A stretch of 64,000 nt of DNA from Gammaproteobacteria bacterium (GTDB taxonomy: Bacteria; Pseudomonadota; Gammaproteobacteria; UBA6429; Thiohalophilaceae). Location: positions 174,930-238,929 of the forward strand of contig JAOULO010000001.1 of assembly GCA_029881995.1 (NCBI GenBank), given 5' to 3'. Under the pieces are notes generated by a model that searched no databases, was not told where the DNA came from, and was given only the letters and a program-made list of their open reading frames with translations. Position 1 is the stretch's first letter; every line of letters starts with the position of its first letter. Positions 40,413 to 49,305 of the stretch are shown piece by piece. The translations under genes and the position numbers were made by a program.

Positions 40413-41456
40413 ATGCCAAATAGTGCCGCCGCTCAGATTGAGCAAATTCACAGTATGCTGGAACGTGGTCAACGAAGTGTTCGACTGGAAAGACATACAT
40501 TGATCCTGTGGGGCTTGATCGCATCCAGTTTAATTATTTTCATAGACCTGCTGATTACTCCGGAACGCATGCCCATATTGTGGCATCGTATTGTTCTTTC
40601 TAATAGCATCATTGCCATCGTCGTATTTGTCGCTGCAATCTGGGATTTCCGTCATACCAGACAGGCGAGAGAGCAGCGTGATGAGTCTGTTTCCTATATT
40701 CAGTTCCAGTTGACAAAAGTCTGGTGGTTTATTCTCACACTGATTGTTTTGATCAATCTTGGTGTAAATGTATTTGGCGGCGGCTACCTGTTTTATCCCA
40801 TCCTCATTGCACTGACTGGACTGGGATTTTTTATTCATGGCCTGTTTTCCCAACAACTGCTTGTCTGGAATGGTATTTTAATCGTCCTCGCGGGTCTCAC
40901 TGCCATCACCCTGCGAATTCCTTTTCAAACCATGGAGTGGTTTACTGTTTTCCTGTTCGGACTTGGTTTACCGACTATGGCCTGGTTAATTGACCTGCCT
41001 GTGGTAAAAAACAATTTGAAGCAACGGATACTCATTAGTCTGGGTTGGTTGAGCATGATTACTGTACCTACCTGGTTTATTCATTACCAAACTAACAAGG
41101 TTGTTATCCCGGATTGGCCAGTAATTTCCTTACAGGAATATCAGCAGAAGACAGATACAGGATTAACCGACTATGCCGTTAAAATCCCTGCCGGTACCAC
41201 TATTCCGCTCAATGTAAAAATTAGCAGTGACACACTGAGCAATAGTGGTATGACCACGATACCGCTTACCCTTTCCAAAGCAGTGACTGTAGCCATGAAT
41301 AAAGGCAAGGCGGATGGACGATACCGTATTGATGAGGGCGAGTGGTTAAATCCACGCAGGCAGTTTTTCACAAGAAAAACCCGTCTAGATGCAACAATCA
41401 CAGTCCAGGATGGCGTGCAGATTGACATCGATTTTATTCTAAAAGTTTTTCAGTAA
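40413..41456 (+). CDS. Seven-TM membrane protein of unknown function
   Basis: The 347-residue protein has about seven membrane segments (roughly 30-48, 59-77, 105-125, 128-147, 151-169, 180-198 and 208-227) and a soluble C-terminal part of about 115 residues predicted outside the membrane. Before the first segment is a short amphipathic stretch (IEQIHSMLERGQRS). I recognise no enzyme motif. The gene starts a two-gene operon with a winged-helix regulator 14 bases downstream, behind a promoter with twin palindromes. A sensory or transport role under autoregulated control is inference. Confidence 0.75.
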   Translation: MPNSAAAQIEQIHSMLERGQRSVRLERHTLILWGLIASSLIIFIDLLITPERMPILWHRIVLSNSIIAIVVFVAAIWDFRHTRQAREQRDESVSYIQFQLTKVWWFILTLIVLINLGVNVFGGGYLFYPILIALTGLGFFIHGLFSQQLLVWNGILIVLAGLTAITLRIPFQTMEWFTVFLFGLGLPTMAWLIDLPVVKNNLKQRILISLGWLSMITVPTWFIHYQTNKVVIPDWPVISLQEYQQKTDTGLTDYAVKIPAGTTIPLNVKISSDTLSNSGMTTIPLTLSKAVTVAMNKGKADGRYRIDEGEWLNPRRQFFTRKTRLDATITVQDGVQIDIDFILKVFQ

Positions 41457-41470
41457 TTTTGGACGAACCG

Positions 41471-41776
41471 ATGGACAGCCTGGCCCCTCTTGAACTTGAT
41501 GCCACCCTGCATCAACCAGTGCGGACCCGCATTGTTGCCTTCCTGGTGACGAGAGGTGAAGCCACGTTTACCGAATTAAAGAATGAGCTTGAAATCACCG
41601 ATGGCAACCTGGAATCACATATCAAAAAACTCCTGGCCGAGAAATACATGAAGAAGCAGAAAAAAACCGGCCCCACCAAACGATCACAAACCATCTACAC
41701 CCTCACCAAAAAAGGGACAGATGCATTTGAAAACTACCTTGAGACACTTAAACAAGTTCTTACAATCTCTTTTTAA
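41471..41776 (+). CDS. Winged-helix transcriptional regulator
   Basis: The 101-residue protein is a MarR/ArsR-like winged helix (HTH_34 type). The helix-turn-helix is RIVAFLVTRGEATFTELKNE followed by ITDGNLESHIKKLL, and the wing lies near KRSQTIYTLTKKG. ATG 41471 is preferred to TTG 41459. With no other domain it should act as a dimer on a palindromic site; the twin palindromes upstream of the operon are the natural candidate, giving autoregulation. Confidence 0.85.
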   Translation: MDSLAPLELDATLHQPVRTRIVAFLVTRGEATFTELKNELEITDGNLESHIKKLLAEKYMKKQKKTGPTKRSQTIYTLTKKGTDAFENYLETLKQVLTISF

Positions 41777-41809
41777 ACAGATTGCTGAATATCTAAATGG
41801 AAAATTTTT

Positions 41810-41846
41810 ATCACCACCCCCTAACCCCCTCCTGCAAAGAGGGGGA
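41810..41846 (+). repeat. GC-rich dispersed hairpin repeat, copy 4
   Basis: ATCACCACCCCCTAACCCCC followed by TCCTGCAAAGAGGGGG. It is a diverged member of the family at 36376, 37606 and 38661, just after the winged-helix gene, where it could serve as its terminator. Confidence 0.6.
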
Positions 41847-41885
41847 AATGGAGTATTACATTAAGAGTAAGTATTTGTTAAATTT

Positions 41886-41911
41886 GACTGCAACGCCGCC
41901 ACGAGTGCACT
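41886..41911 (+). repeat. Partial direct copy of the hairpin element's right arm
   Basis: These 26 bases match 42003-42028 at 25 of 26 positions and lie just outside the left end of the complete hairpin element at 41918. They look like a truncated second copy of the element. Confidence 0.6.
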
Positions 41912-41917
41912 AATATT

Positions 41918-42039
41918 GAGACCGCCTGAGTGTGCTTGTGGCAAGGCGCAGTTATTTTAAAAAACCGGAGCTTACATCGGTTAAGTGAGGATTTTTTAAA
42001 ATGACTGCAACGCCGCCACAAGTGCACTCAGGCGGTCTC
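41918..42039. repeat. Palindromic MITE-like hairpin element, copy A
   Basis: A 122-base inverted repeat. The outer 15 bases (41918-41932) pair perfectly with 42025-42039, the arms continue with some mismatch to an A/T-rich inner stem (TTTTAAAAAA with ATTTTTTAAAA), and the loop holds GGAGCTTACATCGGTTAAGT. The centre matches copy B at 60766-60884. Its right end reaches into the stop codon of the minus-strand barrel gene, where it may act as terminator. It is too short to encode a protein. Confidence 0.75.
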
Positions 42040-43294
42040 AAAAGCCTTCCCAGGGATAGCCGACAATGACTGACAGCTCCGACCCCTCATCCCCAGTAGC
42101 AATATCCCCCCGAATCACCAACCCCGATGCCGTCACCATTCGAAAACCCATTCCGTAAGAATCCCGCCAGTGATCGCCGAGTTTATCTTTTTCATCGGAG
42201 ATGGTGGCGGTTTCCCAGAAAAAGGCCAGTTGGATACCGGTGCGAATGTCTTTGGCGATGCCGATGTCGAAGGGTTTGAATTCTTCGGTCAGGTTCCAAC
42301 GAAATTCTGCACCATAGAATTCGGCATGAGCACCATTGTAACGGTCATTGGGATAGGAGCGTAGACGTGACCAGCCACCCAGACCACCGATTGAACCGTA
42401 TCGGTTATTGGCCACAGTGTTATTTGCCAGCTGTTCACAACGGCTGCGTTGTTCTGCGGTGAGTCCCGGATCATCACAACCCAGGCGGCTTTTAACTGAA
42501 TTAAGATCGGTATCGCCTTGTCGGGTGACAAAGGCATCGGCCCGAAAATAATTCAGGGCCAGAGTACTAATGCGGCCCACGGGGACGTAACCGGTTATAT
42601 TATGTTCCTGTCGATAAAAATCAGAGGAGTTAGCCGCTGTTTCATCTCGCCACCAGCGCGATATTTCATAACGAATGCCAACCCTTGGGTCTCGATAATC
42701 ATCGGTCAAATCCATGGCAATGGAGGCCATGTAAAAATAAAATTCACTGGCCGGTTCCTTGAGTTCCTGGATTAGAACACCATCCCTGCTACGAATTTTA
42801 TCGACCCGGCTTTCCCCTCTGAAGGCACCACCAGTGATTTCAAACATACGTTCATAAAACGTGCCTGTTGTACGCAAGGCCGTATATTTTGCATCGGCCA
42901 GATCAACCAGGGTGTAGTCATCGGGACGGGTGTCCATGCCACGACCATTATAATTACGTGTGGTTGCCTGGCTGATACGTTGGGCAAAGATATCGACTAT
43001 CAGATGTTTTTCGACTAAGTGTATGTCTTTGGCAATGGCACCATAACCTTCAATCGCTCCGGTGATGGCAAGCCCGATATAATCGGTGTGGCTGTCGTGT
43101 GCATTATTGAGAGTGCCGGCCAACAGGAATCCTTCACCAATGCCCGGTAAGCGATAGGGCATGGGCAAAATATAATGGCCCGGTTGTTTGATAAACTGAT
43201 CGCGCCTGCGCTCGACCGCATCTACATCGGAAACCATTGTTAACAATAATGCTAGCTGCAGACAATACAGAATGCCTGTCTTGCCTTTTCCCAT
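42038..43294 (-). CDS. BamA/TamA-like outer-membrane barrel protein (paralogue 2)
   Basis: The 418-residue paralogue of the gene at 38765. Both begin, after a signal peptide (about 1-26), with RRRDQFIK(Q/E)PGHYI and share long blocks such as FRWNLTEEFKPFDIGIAKD and the YPWEG(F/Y) terminus. A Bac-surface-antigen style barrel without POTRA domains is the best reading. It follows lgt by 28 bases on the same strand and is probably transcribed with the epimerase and lgt. The stop codon abuts hairpin element A. Confidence 0.76.
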   Translation of the reverse strand: MGKGKTGILYCLQLALLLTMVSDVDAVERRRDQFIKQPGHYILPMPYRLPGIGEGFLLAGTLNNAHDSHTDYIGLAITGAIEGYGAIAKDIHLVEKHLIVDIFAQRISQATTRNYNGRGMDTRPDDYTLVDLADAKYTALRTTGTFYERMFEITGGAFRGESRVDKIRSRDGVLIQELKEPASEFYFYMASIAMDLTDDYRDPRVGIRYEISRWWRDETAANSSDFYRQEHNITGYVPVGRISTLALNYFRADAFVTRQGDTDLNSVKSRLGCDDPGLTAEQRSRCEQLANNTVANNRYGSIGGLGGWSRLRSYPNDRYNGAHAEFYGAEFRWNLTEEFKPFDIGIAKDIRTGIQLAFFWETATISDEKDKLGDHWRDSYGMGFRMVTASGLVIRGDIATGDEGSELSVIVGYPWEGF

Positions 43295-43322
43295 ATTGGA
43301 TATGCCTTAAAACTGGACTGAT

Positions 43323-44111
43323 TCAGTTTGGTTTATTGAATCGAGTATAGGCTATCCAGAGAAATGTGATACCGGCAAGGATGATGGGTAGAGTTAAAAT
43401 TTGTCCCATGGTAACCCAACCAAAGGCAAGGTAGCCAATGTGAGCATCTGGTACACGAACAAATTCAACGATAAACCTGGCAACACCATAGCCTATGGCA
43501 AACACACCGGATACGGCCATCATGGGGCGAGGTTTGGCGGAATAGATCCAGAGAATAATAAATAGAATGACACCTTCTGATATACATTCATACAGTGGTG
43601 ATGGATGACGTGGCAGGCTGGAACCCGATGCCGGGAAAACCATGGCCCAGGGTACATCACTGACCTTGCCCCACAGTTCACCATTGAGGAAATTTCCGAA
43701 GCGCACAGTAATGATACTGATGGGTACATAGGGAGCAATGAAGTCGAGAATATTGAAATAGCCTTTTTTGTATTTCCGATTAAAGAACCACAGGCCGACC
43801 ATGACACCAATTAAACCGCCATGGAATGACATGCCACCCTCCCACACTTTAAAGAAGCTGATGGGGTTATCCAGCAACATGCCAAAGTTATAAAAGAACA
43901 TATAACCGATCCTGCCGCCGACGATGGCTCCCAGGCCTGAATAAAACAACAGGTCATCGGCTTCAATATTTTTCCAGTCGATAATTTTTTTATAAATTCG
44001 ATACCGCGCAAGCGCCAGGCTGGTAGAAAAACCAATCAGGTACATCAGGCCATACCAGTGTATGGGCCAGCCAAAGACTCGAAATGCTACTGGATCAAAA
44101 TCGACTATCAT
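43323..44111 (-). CDS. lgt: Prolipoprotein diacylglyceryl transferase Lgt
   Basis: Lgt adds diacylglycerol to the lipobox cysteine of lipoproteins, the first step of their maturation, as needed for RlpA and the lipoprotein at 54548. The 262-residue polytopic protein contains the family motifs IHWYGLMYLIGF, GGRIGYMFFYN, MSFHGGLIGV and the signature RFGNFLNGELWG. It is 20 bases after the epimerase gene and 28 before the barrel paralogue. No thyA follows here, unlike in E. coli. Confidence 0.96.
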   Translation of the reverse strand: MIVDFDPVAFRVFGWPIHWYGLMYLIGFSTSLALARYRIYKKIIDWKNIEADDLLFYSGLGAIVGGRIGYMFFYNFGMLLDNPISFFKVWEGGMSFHGGLIGVMVGLWFFNRKYKKGYFNILDFIAPYVPISIITVRFGNFLNGELWGKVSDVPWAMVFPASGSSLPRHPSPLYECISEGVILFIILWIYSAKPRPMMAVSGVFAIGYGVARFIVEFVRVPDAHIGYLAFGWVTMGQILTLPIILAGITFLWIAYTRFNKPN

Positions 44112-44131
44112 GGTTCACCTTTATATTATGA

Positions 44132-45085
44132 TTAATTCCCGCCCTGCATACGCTGGACAATACGTTCTAATTCTTCATCCATGCTTGTGACCGGCTGCCA
44201 GCCCATAAGCTCTTTTGCAGCACTATTATCCACTTGCAATGAACCCGACAGGCGCTGCCAGACGGCCTGTTTACCTAATAGTCGAATCCCGAATTCGATC
44301 AGGCGTGATGGAAAATAAAACACTGGAGATCGCTGGCCAAAGGCTTTGGCAATTTTACCGACTAACTCAGCAGTGGACAGGGCTTCATCATCAGCTGCCA
44401 GAAAGACATGTCCCGCCGCATTGGGGTGAACACAGGCCAGCATGATCAGACTGGCGAGGTTATCGAGTGCTACCAGGGAACGTTTATTTTTAATCCCGGC
44501 CAGTGGTAATGGAATTCGTTTTCTGACCAGCTTGATCAAACTCTGTAGATTGGCCTTAACGCCCGGCCCATAAACCAGAGGGGGACGAATAATAACGACT
44601 TCAAGTCCCGTTGCCTGAGCAATTTCCCGCAGGTTTTTCTCCGCCTCCCATTTGGCGATAGCATAGGGATCAGATGGTGCAGGAATATCATCCGCCTTAA
44701 ATGGCTTGTCTTTGGTCCGTTCACCATTGACCTTGATGGTACTGATGTACACAAACCGCTTCACCCCTGCCTTAACCGCGGCCTCTGCCAATGAACGTGT
44801 ACCATCAAGATTGATTTTTCGAAATTCGGCCAGGGGGTTATCTGCCTGATCATGCATGACATGAACACGTGCAGCCAGATGGACCACCACATCCATCCCC
44901 GCCACCGCCGTGCTCCAGTCGGTATTGGCGTCGATATCACCAACCACAATAGAATCGGCATGCACATCCACAGTACTACTGGGGCGCCTTATCGCAGCAC
45001 GACACTGGTGGCCCTGTTCCTGTAGCATGCTTAATAAGCGACCACCAACAAAACCCGTTGCACCTGTAAGTAGAATATTCGCCAT
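44132..45085 (-). CDS. NAD-dependent epimerase/dehydratase (extended SDR)
   Basis: The 317-residue protein is an extended short-chain dehydrogenase. The NAD-binding motif is TGATGFVGG (residues 7-15), the active site YAIAKWEAEK has Tyr and Lys in the YxxxK arrangement, and VHLAARVHVMHD is typical of UDP-sugar epimerase relatives. The exact sugar or lipid substrate cannot be assigned. It is first in a minus-strand operon with lgt and the barrel protein. Confidence 0.85.
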   Translation of the reverse strand: MANILLTGATGFVGGRLLSMLQEQGHQCRAAIRRPSSTVDVHADSIVVGDIDANTDWSTAVAGMDVVVHLAARVHVMHDQADNPLAEFRKINLDGTRSLAEAAVKAGVKRFVYISTIKVNGERTKDKPFKADDIPAPSDPYAIAKWEAEKNLREIAQATGLEVVIIRPPLVYGPGVKANLQSLIKLVRKRIPLPLAGIKNKRSLVALDNLASLIMLACVHPNAAGHVFLAADDEALSTAELVGKIAKAFGQRSPVFYFPSRLIEFGIRLLGKQAVWQRLSGSLQVDNSAAKELMGWQPVTSMDEELERIVQRMQGGN

Positions 45086-45177
45086 GTAATTACTGAAATA
45101 GATATTTATAAGTTTTAAGACTTGCCCATGTTACCGTGTCATGACTCTAACTGCATCTTTGCTTAAAATTGACTCGC

Positions 45178-45206
45178 GTGACAGTGAATTCAGGTTTCAT
45201 TATAGT
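45178..45206 (+). promoter_or_regulatory. Promoter of the DUF255 protein gene
   Basis: GTGACA (45178-45183) and TATAGT (45201-45206) are 17 bases apart. The implied transcript start near 45213 lies after the TTG codon at 45169, which supports ATG 45232 as the true translation start. Confidence 0.5.
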
Positions 45207-45231
45207 CGAGCAAACAACACAGGATAACGCC

Positions 45232-47313
45232 ATGCCCCAAAATCGACTCCAGCAGGAAACCAGCCCCTATTTATTACAACATGCTGATAATCCTGTTGAC
45301 TGGTGGCCATGGTGTGAGGAAGCACTCACTCTGGCCAGACAGCAAAACAGGCCCATTTTACTCTCCATTGGTTATTCCGCCTGTCACTGGTGTCACGTAA
45401 TGGCCCACGAATCCTTCGAAGACCCGGCTACGGCTGAGGTTATGAACCGGCTCTATATCAATATAAAAGTCGACCGTGAAGAAAGACCGGATCTGGACAA
45501 GATATATCAGTCTGCCCATCATCTGCTTAATCGGCGTGCCGGGGGCTGGCCTCTGACAGCCATGCTGACACCGGATGACCTGATACCATTTTTTGTCGGT
45601 ACCTATTTTCCCAAAACACCCCGCCATAATATGCCGGCTTTTGTCGATGTGCTCCAACAGGTGGTGAATTTCTATCATGAACATCATGATGAAATACTGA
45701 AACAGAATGACTCCCTGACCCATGCCTTGCAACAGGGTATTACAGCAAGCACGGGGAGCACTTCTCTCAATCCTGCTCCTCTCGACCAGGCCCGCCGTGA
45801 ACTGGGAAAAAACTATGACAAAGACTATGCTGGTTTTGGGGCGGCACCTAAATTTCCTCACCCTACCAGTCTTGAACGCCTGTTACGTCACTGGTCGGCA
45901 ACTCAACATCAGGAAACCCCTGACACAACTGCCCAGAATATGGCCATGCATACTCTGCGGGGTATGGCCATGGGAGGAATTTATGATCAAATAGGCGGGG
46001 GTTTCTGTCGATACTCGGTGGATGAAATGTGGATGATTCCCCATTTTGAAAAAATGCTCTATGACAATGGCCCACTCCTTGCCCTGTATGCGGATGCCTG
46101 GTCTATTAATAAAGAGCCGATATTTAAACAGATCACCCAGGAAACAGCAGAATGGGTCATCCGTGAAATGCAATCACCCGAGGGTGGCTATTACTCAACT
46201 CTGGATGCCGATAGTGAAGGTGAAGAAGGCCGCTTCTATGTCTGGACACCTGATGAAGTGAAATCTGTTTTGACCGATAAGGAATATCCGGTCTTTGCTG
46301 CTAGCTATGGACTTGATCGTGATGCCAATTTTGAAGGCCAATGGCATTTACACAGATATAAGTCTGCTGAGCAAGTTAGTGAAAAACTCAAACTCGATAT
46401 TGATCTGACCAGTGACTTATTGCTCACTGCAAAACAAAAACTATTTAATGTTCGTAAACAACGTATTCATCCTGGCAGAGATGAAAAGATTCTTACTAGC
46501 TGGAATGCCCTTATGATAAAAGGCATGGCCATTGCCGGCCGACGTCTGCAACGGGCTGACTTTATTACATCGGCAGAACAGGCACTGGATTTTATACACG
46601 ACACCTTATACCAGGATGGTCGCCTGCTGGCCTGCTATAAGGATGGGCAGGCACGGCTTAGTGCCTATCTTGATGACTACGCCTTTTTAATCGATGCCAT
46701 TCTTGAGTTATTGCAAAGTCATTGGCAAACCAAAAACCTTTTTCTGGCTATTTCACTGGCTGACAGTCTGCTGGAACACTTTGAAGATAAAGAACAGGGT
46801 GGCTTTTATTTTACCGCCGATGATCATGAACAGCTCTATCATCGTCCCAAGCCCTATAGTGATGAATCTATACCCGCCGGTAATGGGATCGCCGCCTATG
46901 CCCTGCAACGGCTTGGTTATTTACTTGGTGAACAGCGCTACATTGATGCTGCTGAGCGAACCCTAAAATCGGCCTGGCCCCATATTTCCCACATTCCCTA
47001 TGCCCATTGTGCTTTGTTACTGGCGCTGGAAGAAAACCTGTACCCACCAACGACCGTGATTATCCGGGGCAGTCAGAATGAAATCATCGACTGGCAGTCA
47101 ATCTGCCAGGCTAGTTACCAACCTCGCCTGCAAACCTATGCCATACCAGATACCATAACCGATCTGCCCGGCCTATTAACTGAAAGAAAACCGGAAGCCC
47201 ACCCCCTCGCCTACCTGTGTACCGGTACAACTTGCCAGCCCCCAGTACATGATCTCAAATCCCTGGCCACACTATTCAATGATAAAAGCCACCAACTCGA
47301 ACCGAGCACATAA
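45232..47313 (+). CDS. DUF255 thioredoxin-domain protein (YyaL/SSP411 family)
   Basis: The 693-residue protein belongs to the YyaL/spermatogenesis-associated protein 20 family. An N-terminal thioredoxin-like domain (about 5-165) begins [20 protein letters not shown] and holds the CHWCH site in [16 protein letters not shown]. It is followed by a long (alpha/alpha)6-barrel region resembling glycosidase-type folds (for example [17 protein letters not shown]). The biochemical role is not established. ATG 45232 gives the conserved N-terminus; an in-frame TTG 21 codons earlier lies before the predicted transcript start. It is divergent from the epimerase operon. Confidence 0.93.
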   Translation: MPQNRLQQETSPYLLQHADNPVDWWPWCEEALTLARQQNRPILLSIGYSACHWCHVMAHESFEDPATAEVMNRLYINIKVDREERPDLDKIYQSAHHLLNRRAGGWPLTAMLTPDDLIPFFVGTYFPKTPRHNMPAFVDVLQQVVNFYHEHHDEILKQNDSLTHALQQGITASTGSTSLNPAPLDQARRELGKNYDKDYAGFGAAPKFPHPTSLERLLRHWSATQHQETPDTTAQNMAMHTLRGMAMGGIYDQIGGGFCRYSVDEMWMIPHFEKMLYDNGPLLALYADAWSINKEPIFKQITQETAEWVIREMQSPEGGYYSTLDADSEGEEGRFYVWTPDEVKSVLTDKEYPVFAASYGLDRDANFEGQWHLHRYKSAEQVSEKLKLDIDLTSDLLLTAKQKLFNVRKQRIHPGRDEKILTSWNALMIKGMAIAGRRLQRADFITSAEQALDFIHDTLYQDGRLLACYKDGQARLSAYLDDYAFLIDAILELLQSHWQTKNLFLAISLADSLLEHFEDKEQGGFYFTADDHEQLYHRPKPYSDESIPAGNGIAAYALQRLGYLLGEQRYIDAAERTLKSAWPHISHIPYAHCALLLALEENLYPPTTVIIRGSQNEIIDWQSICQASYQPRLQTYAIPDTITDLPGLLTERKPEAHPLAYLCTGTTCQPPVHDLKSLATLFNDKSHQLEPST

Positions 47314-47420
47314 TACCCCTGCTATTTACTTGATTATTGTTTTCACATTATGAAATACAAAAACGCGTTACACATTTTAACAAATGATAATTACCACTCC
47401 CTTATGAAAAATTGACAGTT

Positions 47421-47503
47421 TGCCGATAGCAAAACATGGGTTTACCTGTAATTAATCACCATAAAAATAATAATACATTTAACATATAACTGGGCTGTCG
47501 GCA
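47421..47503 (+). repeat. Inverted repeat before the sensor kinase
   Basis: TGCCGATAGC (47421-47430) and GCTGTCGGCA (47494-47503) can pair over ten positions (one G-T) with 63 bases between. The right arm ends three bases before the TTG start at 47506, so folding would cover the ribosome-entry area. Confidence 0.35.
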
Positions 47504-47505
47504 GT

Positions 47506-49287
47506 TTGAATATAAAAAAACAACAACTGGATTTTGTCTACCAGCAATTACCAACTGGTCAACTGGCCAGTGTTGCCTGTGGTGTCTTTATGGTCTTCTT
47601 ACTATGGGGTCATGTCGATAAGCAATGGTTACTCGGCTGGTTTCTTGCTCTCATTGGTTTTGCATCCATTCGACTTATTAGCAGCAGACTTTATCGTCAA
47701 CAAGCAGAAAAACCTGACATATATCAAAAATACAAACGCCTGTACATTGCTGGTGCAATCACCGGCGGTCTAAGCTGGTCAGCTAGCGTGTTATTCCTTG
47801 GTATGGCAAATGAACCAATTTTACAGTCTGGAATTTTCATTATTCTGGCAGGCATAACAGCGGGATCCATCATTTCCAATGCCATGATCCTGGCCGGATA
47901 CTATGTCGTCCAACTACCTGTTCTCATCAGCCTGGCTGCCTGGCTATTTATACAGAACTCCGCCACTCATACTACCTTATCATTAGTAACCCTGTTTTAT
48001 TCAGCGATGCTGAGTTTACTGGCCAAGAATTATCATGATCATCTTGTTCTCGCACATACATCAGAAGACAGCAACCGGCAACTTGTTGATGAACTGTCGA
48101 ATACAAATGAAGTATTAACTAAGGAAATTCATGCCAGACACACTGCAATGGCATCATTAAAACGCTCAGAACAGCGTTTTAAAAATATTATCGAAGCAGC
48201 ACCTGATGCCATGATTATGATTAAAGAGTCGGGTGAGATCACCATGGCTAATGAGCAGGCGATTAAACTGTTTGGATATCCCGAGCAGGAATTATTGGGT
48301 GAAAAAGTTGAGAAACTGGTTCCACCACGCTTTGCCCAACATAATACTATTCGAGAAGAGTTCACGAAAAAAACCTCCCTGGGAGTTCTAAATATTCATC
48401 CCGATTTTTTTGCCCTGCACAAAGAAGGTTATGAAATACCTGTTGAGATCAGACTCAGCACGATCCCCTATGATGATGGCAAATACATATCTGCCTCAAT
48501 ACGTGATATTACGTCCCATATTGAAATAGAGAATGAGCTTCGCCAGGCAAGAAACCTGGCAGAACAGGCTAACAGGGCAAAATCTGAATTCATCTCTAAT
48601 ATTAATCATGAGTTACGCACACCATTGAATGCCATTATTGGTTTTTCTGATTTACTCAAACTGGCTGACAATTTTACTGCACAACAAACAGATCAAATCA
48701 TTGAGATAAAAAAATCTGGCAAGCATTTACTTAATTTAATCAATGAACTTCAGGATATTTCAAAAATTGAGTCTGGCCATATTGATATTGAAAGTGAAGA
48801 TGTTGAAATTATGGAAATTCTGCAAGATTGCCTGTTAATTACTCAACCACTCGCTGATAAAAAAGAAATCAAGGTAGAAATCATAAAACCTGAGTTTGAT
48901 GATTACCTTATCCATGCAGACAGGACTCGATTGAAACAGGTCATAATTAACCTACTGACCAATGCCATTAAGTACAATTCAAAAAATGGCAATGTAACCA
49001 TACACTGTAAAAAAGTAGAAGATAACAGCTTAAAAATCAGCGTGACTGACACTGGCCCCGGCTTTTCAGAAAAGCAGTTGCAAAACCTCTATGAACCTTA
49101 TAACCGGCTAGGTGCTGAAAACTCCGATATTCAGGGTAGCGGGATTGGCCTTTCGCTAAGTAAGAAACTGCTTGAAATGATGAATGGAAATATTCAACTG
49201 GAAACTAAACATGGATTTGGCAGTACCTTCTCCATCACCTTGCCTGGTGCACAATCCCAATCAGCTTTCAAAGTTCAAAATAGTTAG
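47506..49287 (+). CDS. Membrane-bound PAS sensor histidine kinase
   Basis: The 593-residue protein starts with a multi-span membrane region (about 20-185, some five to six segments), then a coiled coil, one PAS domain (about 215-335, APDAMIMIKESGEITMAN), a HisKA helix with H368 in INHELRTPLNAIIGF and a GHKL ATPase (about 470-585, NLLTNAIKYN, DTGPGFS, GSGIGLSLSKKL). There is no receiver in the protein. The EAL-HDOD gene starts 18 bases downstream and is probably its output partner. The TTG start has no recognisable ribosome site; no better start exists before the first membrane segment. Confidence 0.88.
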   Translation: MNIKKQQLDFVYQQLPTGQLASVACGVFMVFLLWGHVDKQWLLGWFLALIGFASIRLISSRLYRQQAEKPDIYQKYKRLYIAGAITGGLSWSASVLFLGMANEPILQSGIFIILAGITAGSIISNAMILAGYYVVQLPVLISLAAWLFIQNSATHTTLSLVTLFYSAMLSLLAKNYHDHLVLAHTSEDSNRQLVDELSNTNEVLTKEIHARHTAMASLKRSEQRFKNIIEAAPDAMIMIKESGEITMANEQAIKLFGYPEQELLGEKVEKLVPPRFAQHNTIREEFTKKTSLGVLNIHPDFFALHKEGYEIPVEIRLSTIPYDDGKYISASIRDITSHIEIENELRQARNLAEQANRAKSEFISNINHELRTPLNAIIGFSDLLKLADNFTAQQTDQIIEIKKSGKHLLNLINELQDISKIESGHIDIESEDVEIMEILQDCLLITQPLADKKEIKVEIIKPEFDDYLIHADRTRLKQVIINLLTNAIKYNSKNGNVTIHCKKVEDNSLKISVTDTGPGFSEKQLQNLYEPYNRLGAENSDIQGSGIGLSLSKKLLEMMNGNIQLETKHGFGSTFSITLPGAQSQSAFKVQNS

Positions 49288-49305
49288 TAAGCAAAGGAAA
49301 TACAC

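Noticed and set aside
45169..45231. TTG 45169 as start of the DUF255 gene
   Set aside because: It precedes the predicted transcript start and adds 21 residues absent from the family; ATG 45232 fits better.
47412..47440. TTGACA at 47412-47417 as a promoter for the sensor kinase
   Set aside because: No acceptable -10 element lies 16-18 bases downstream.
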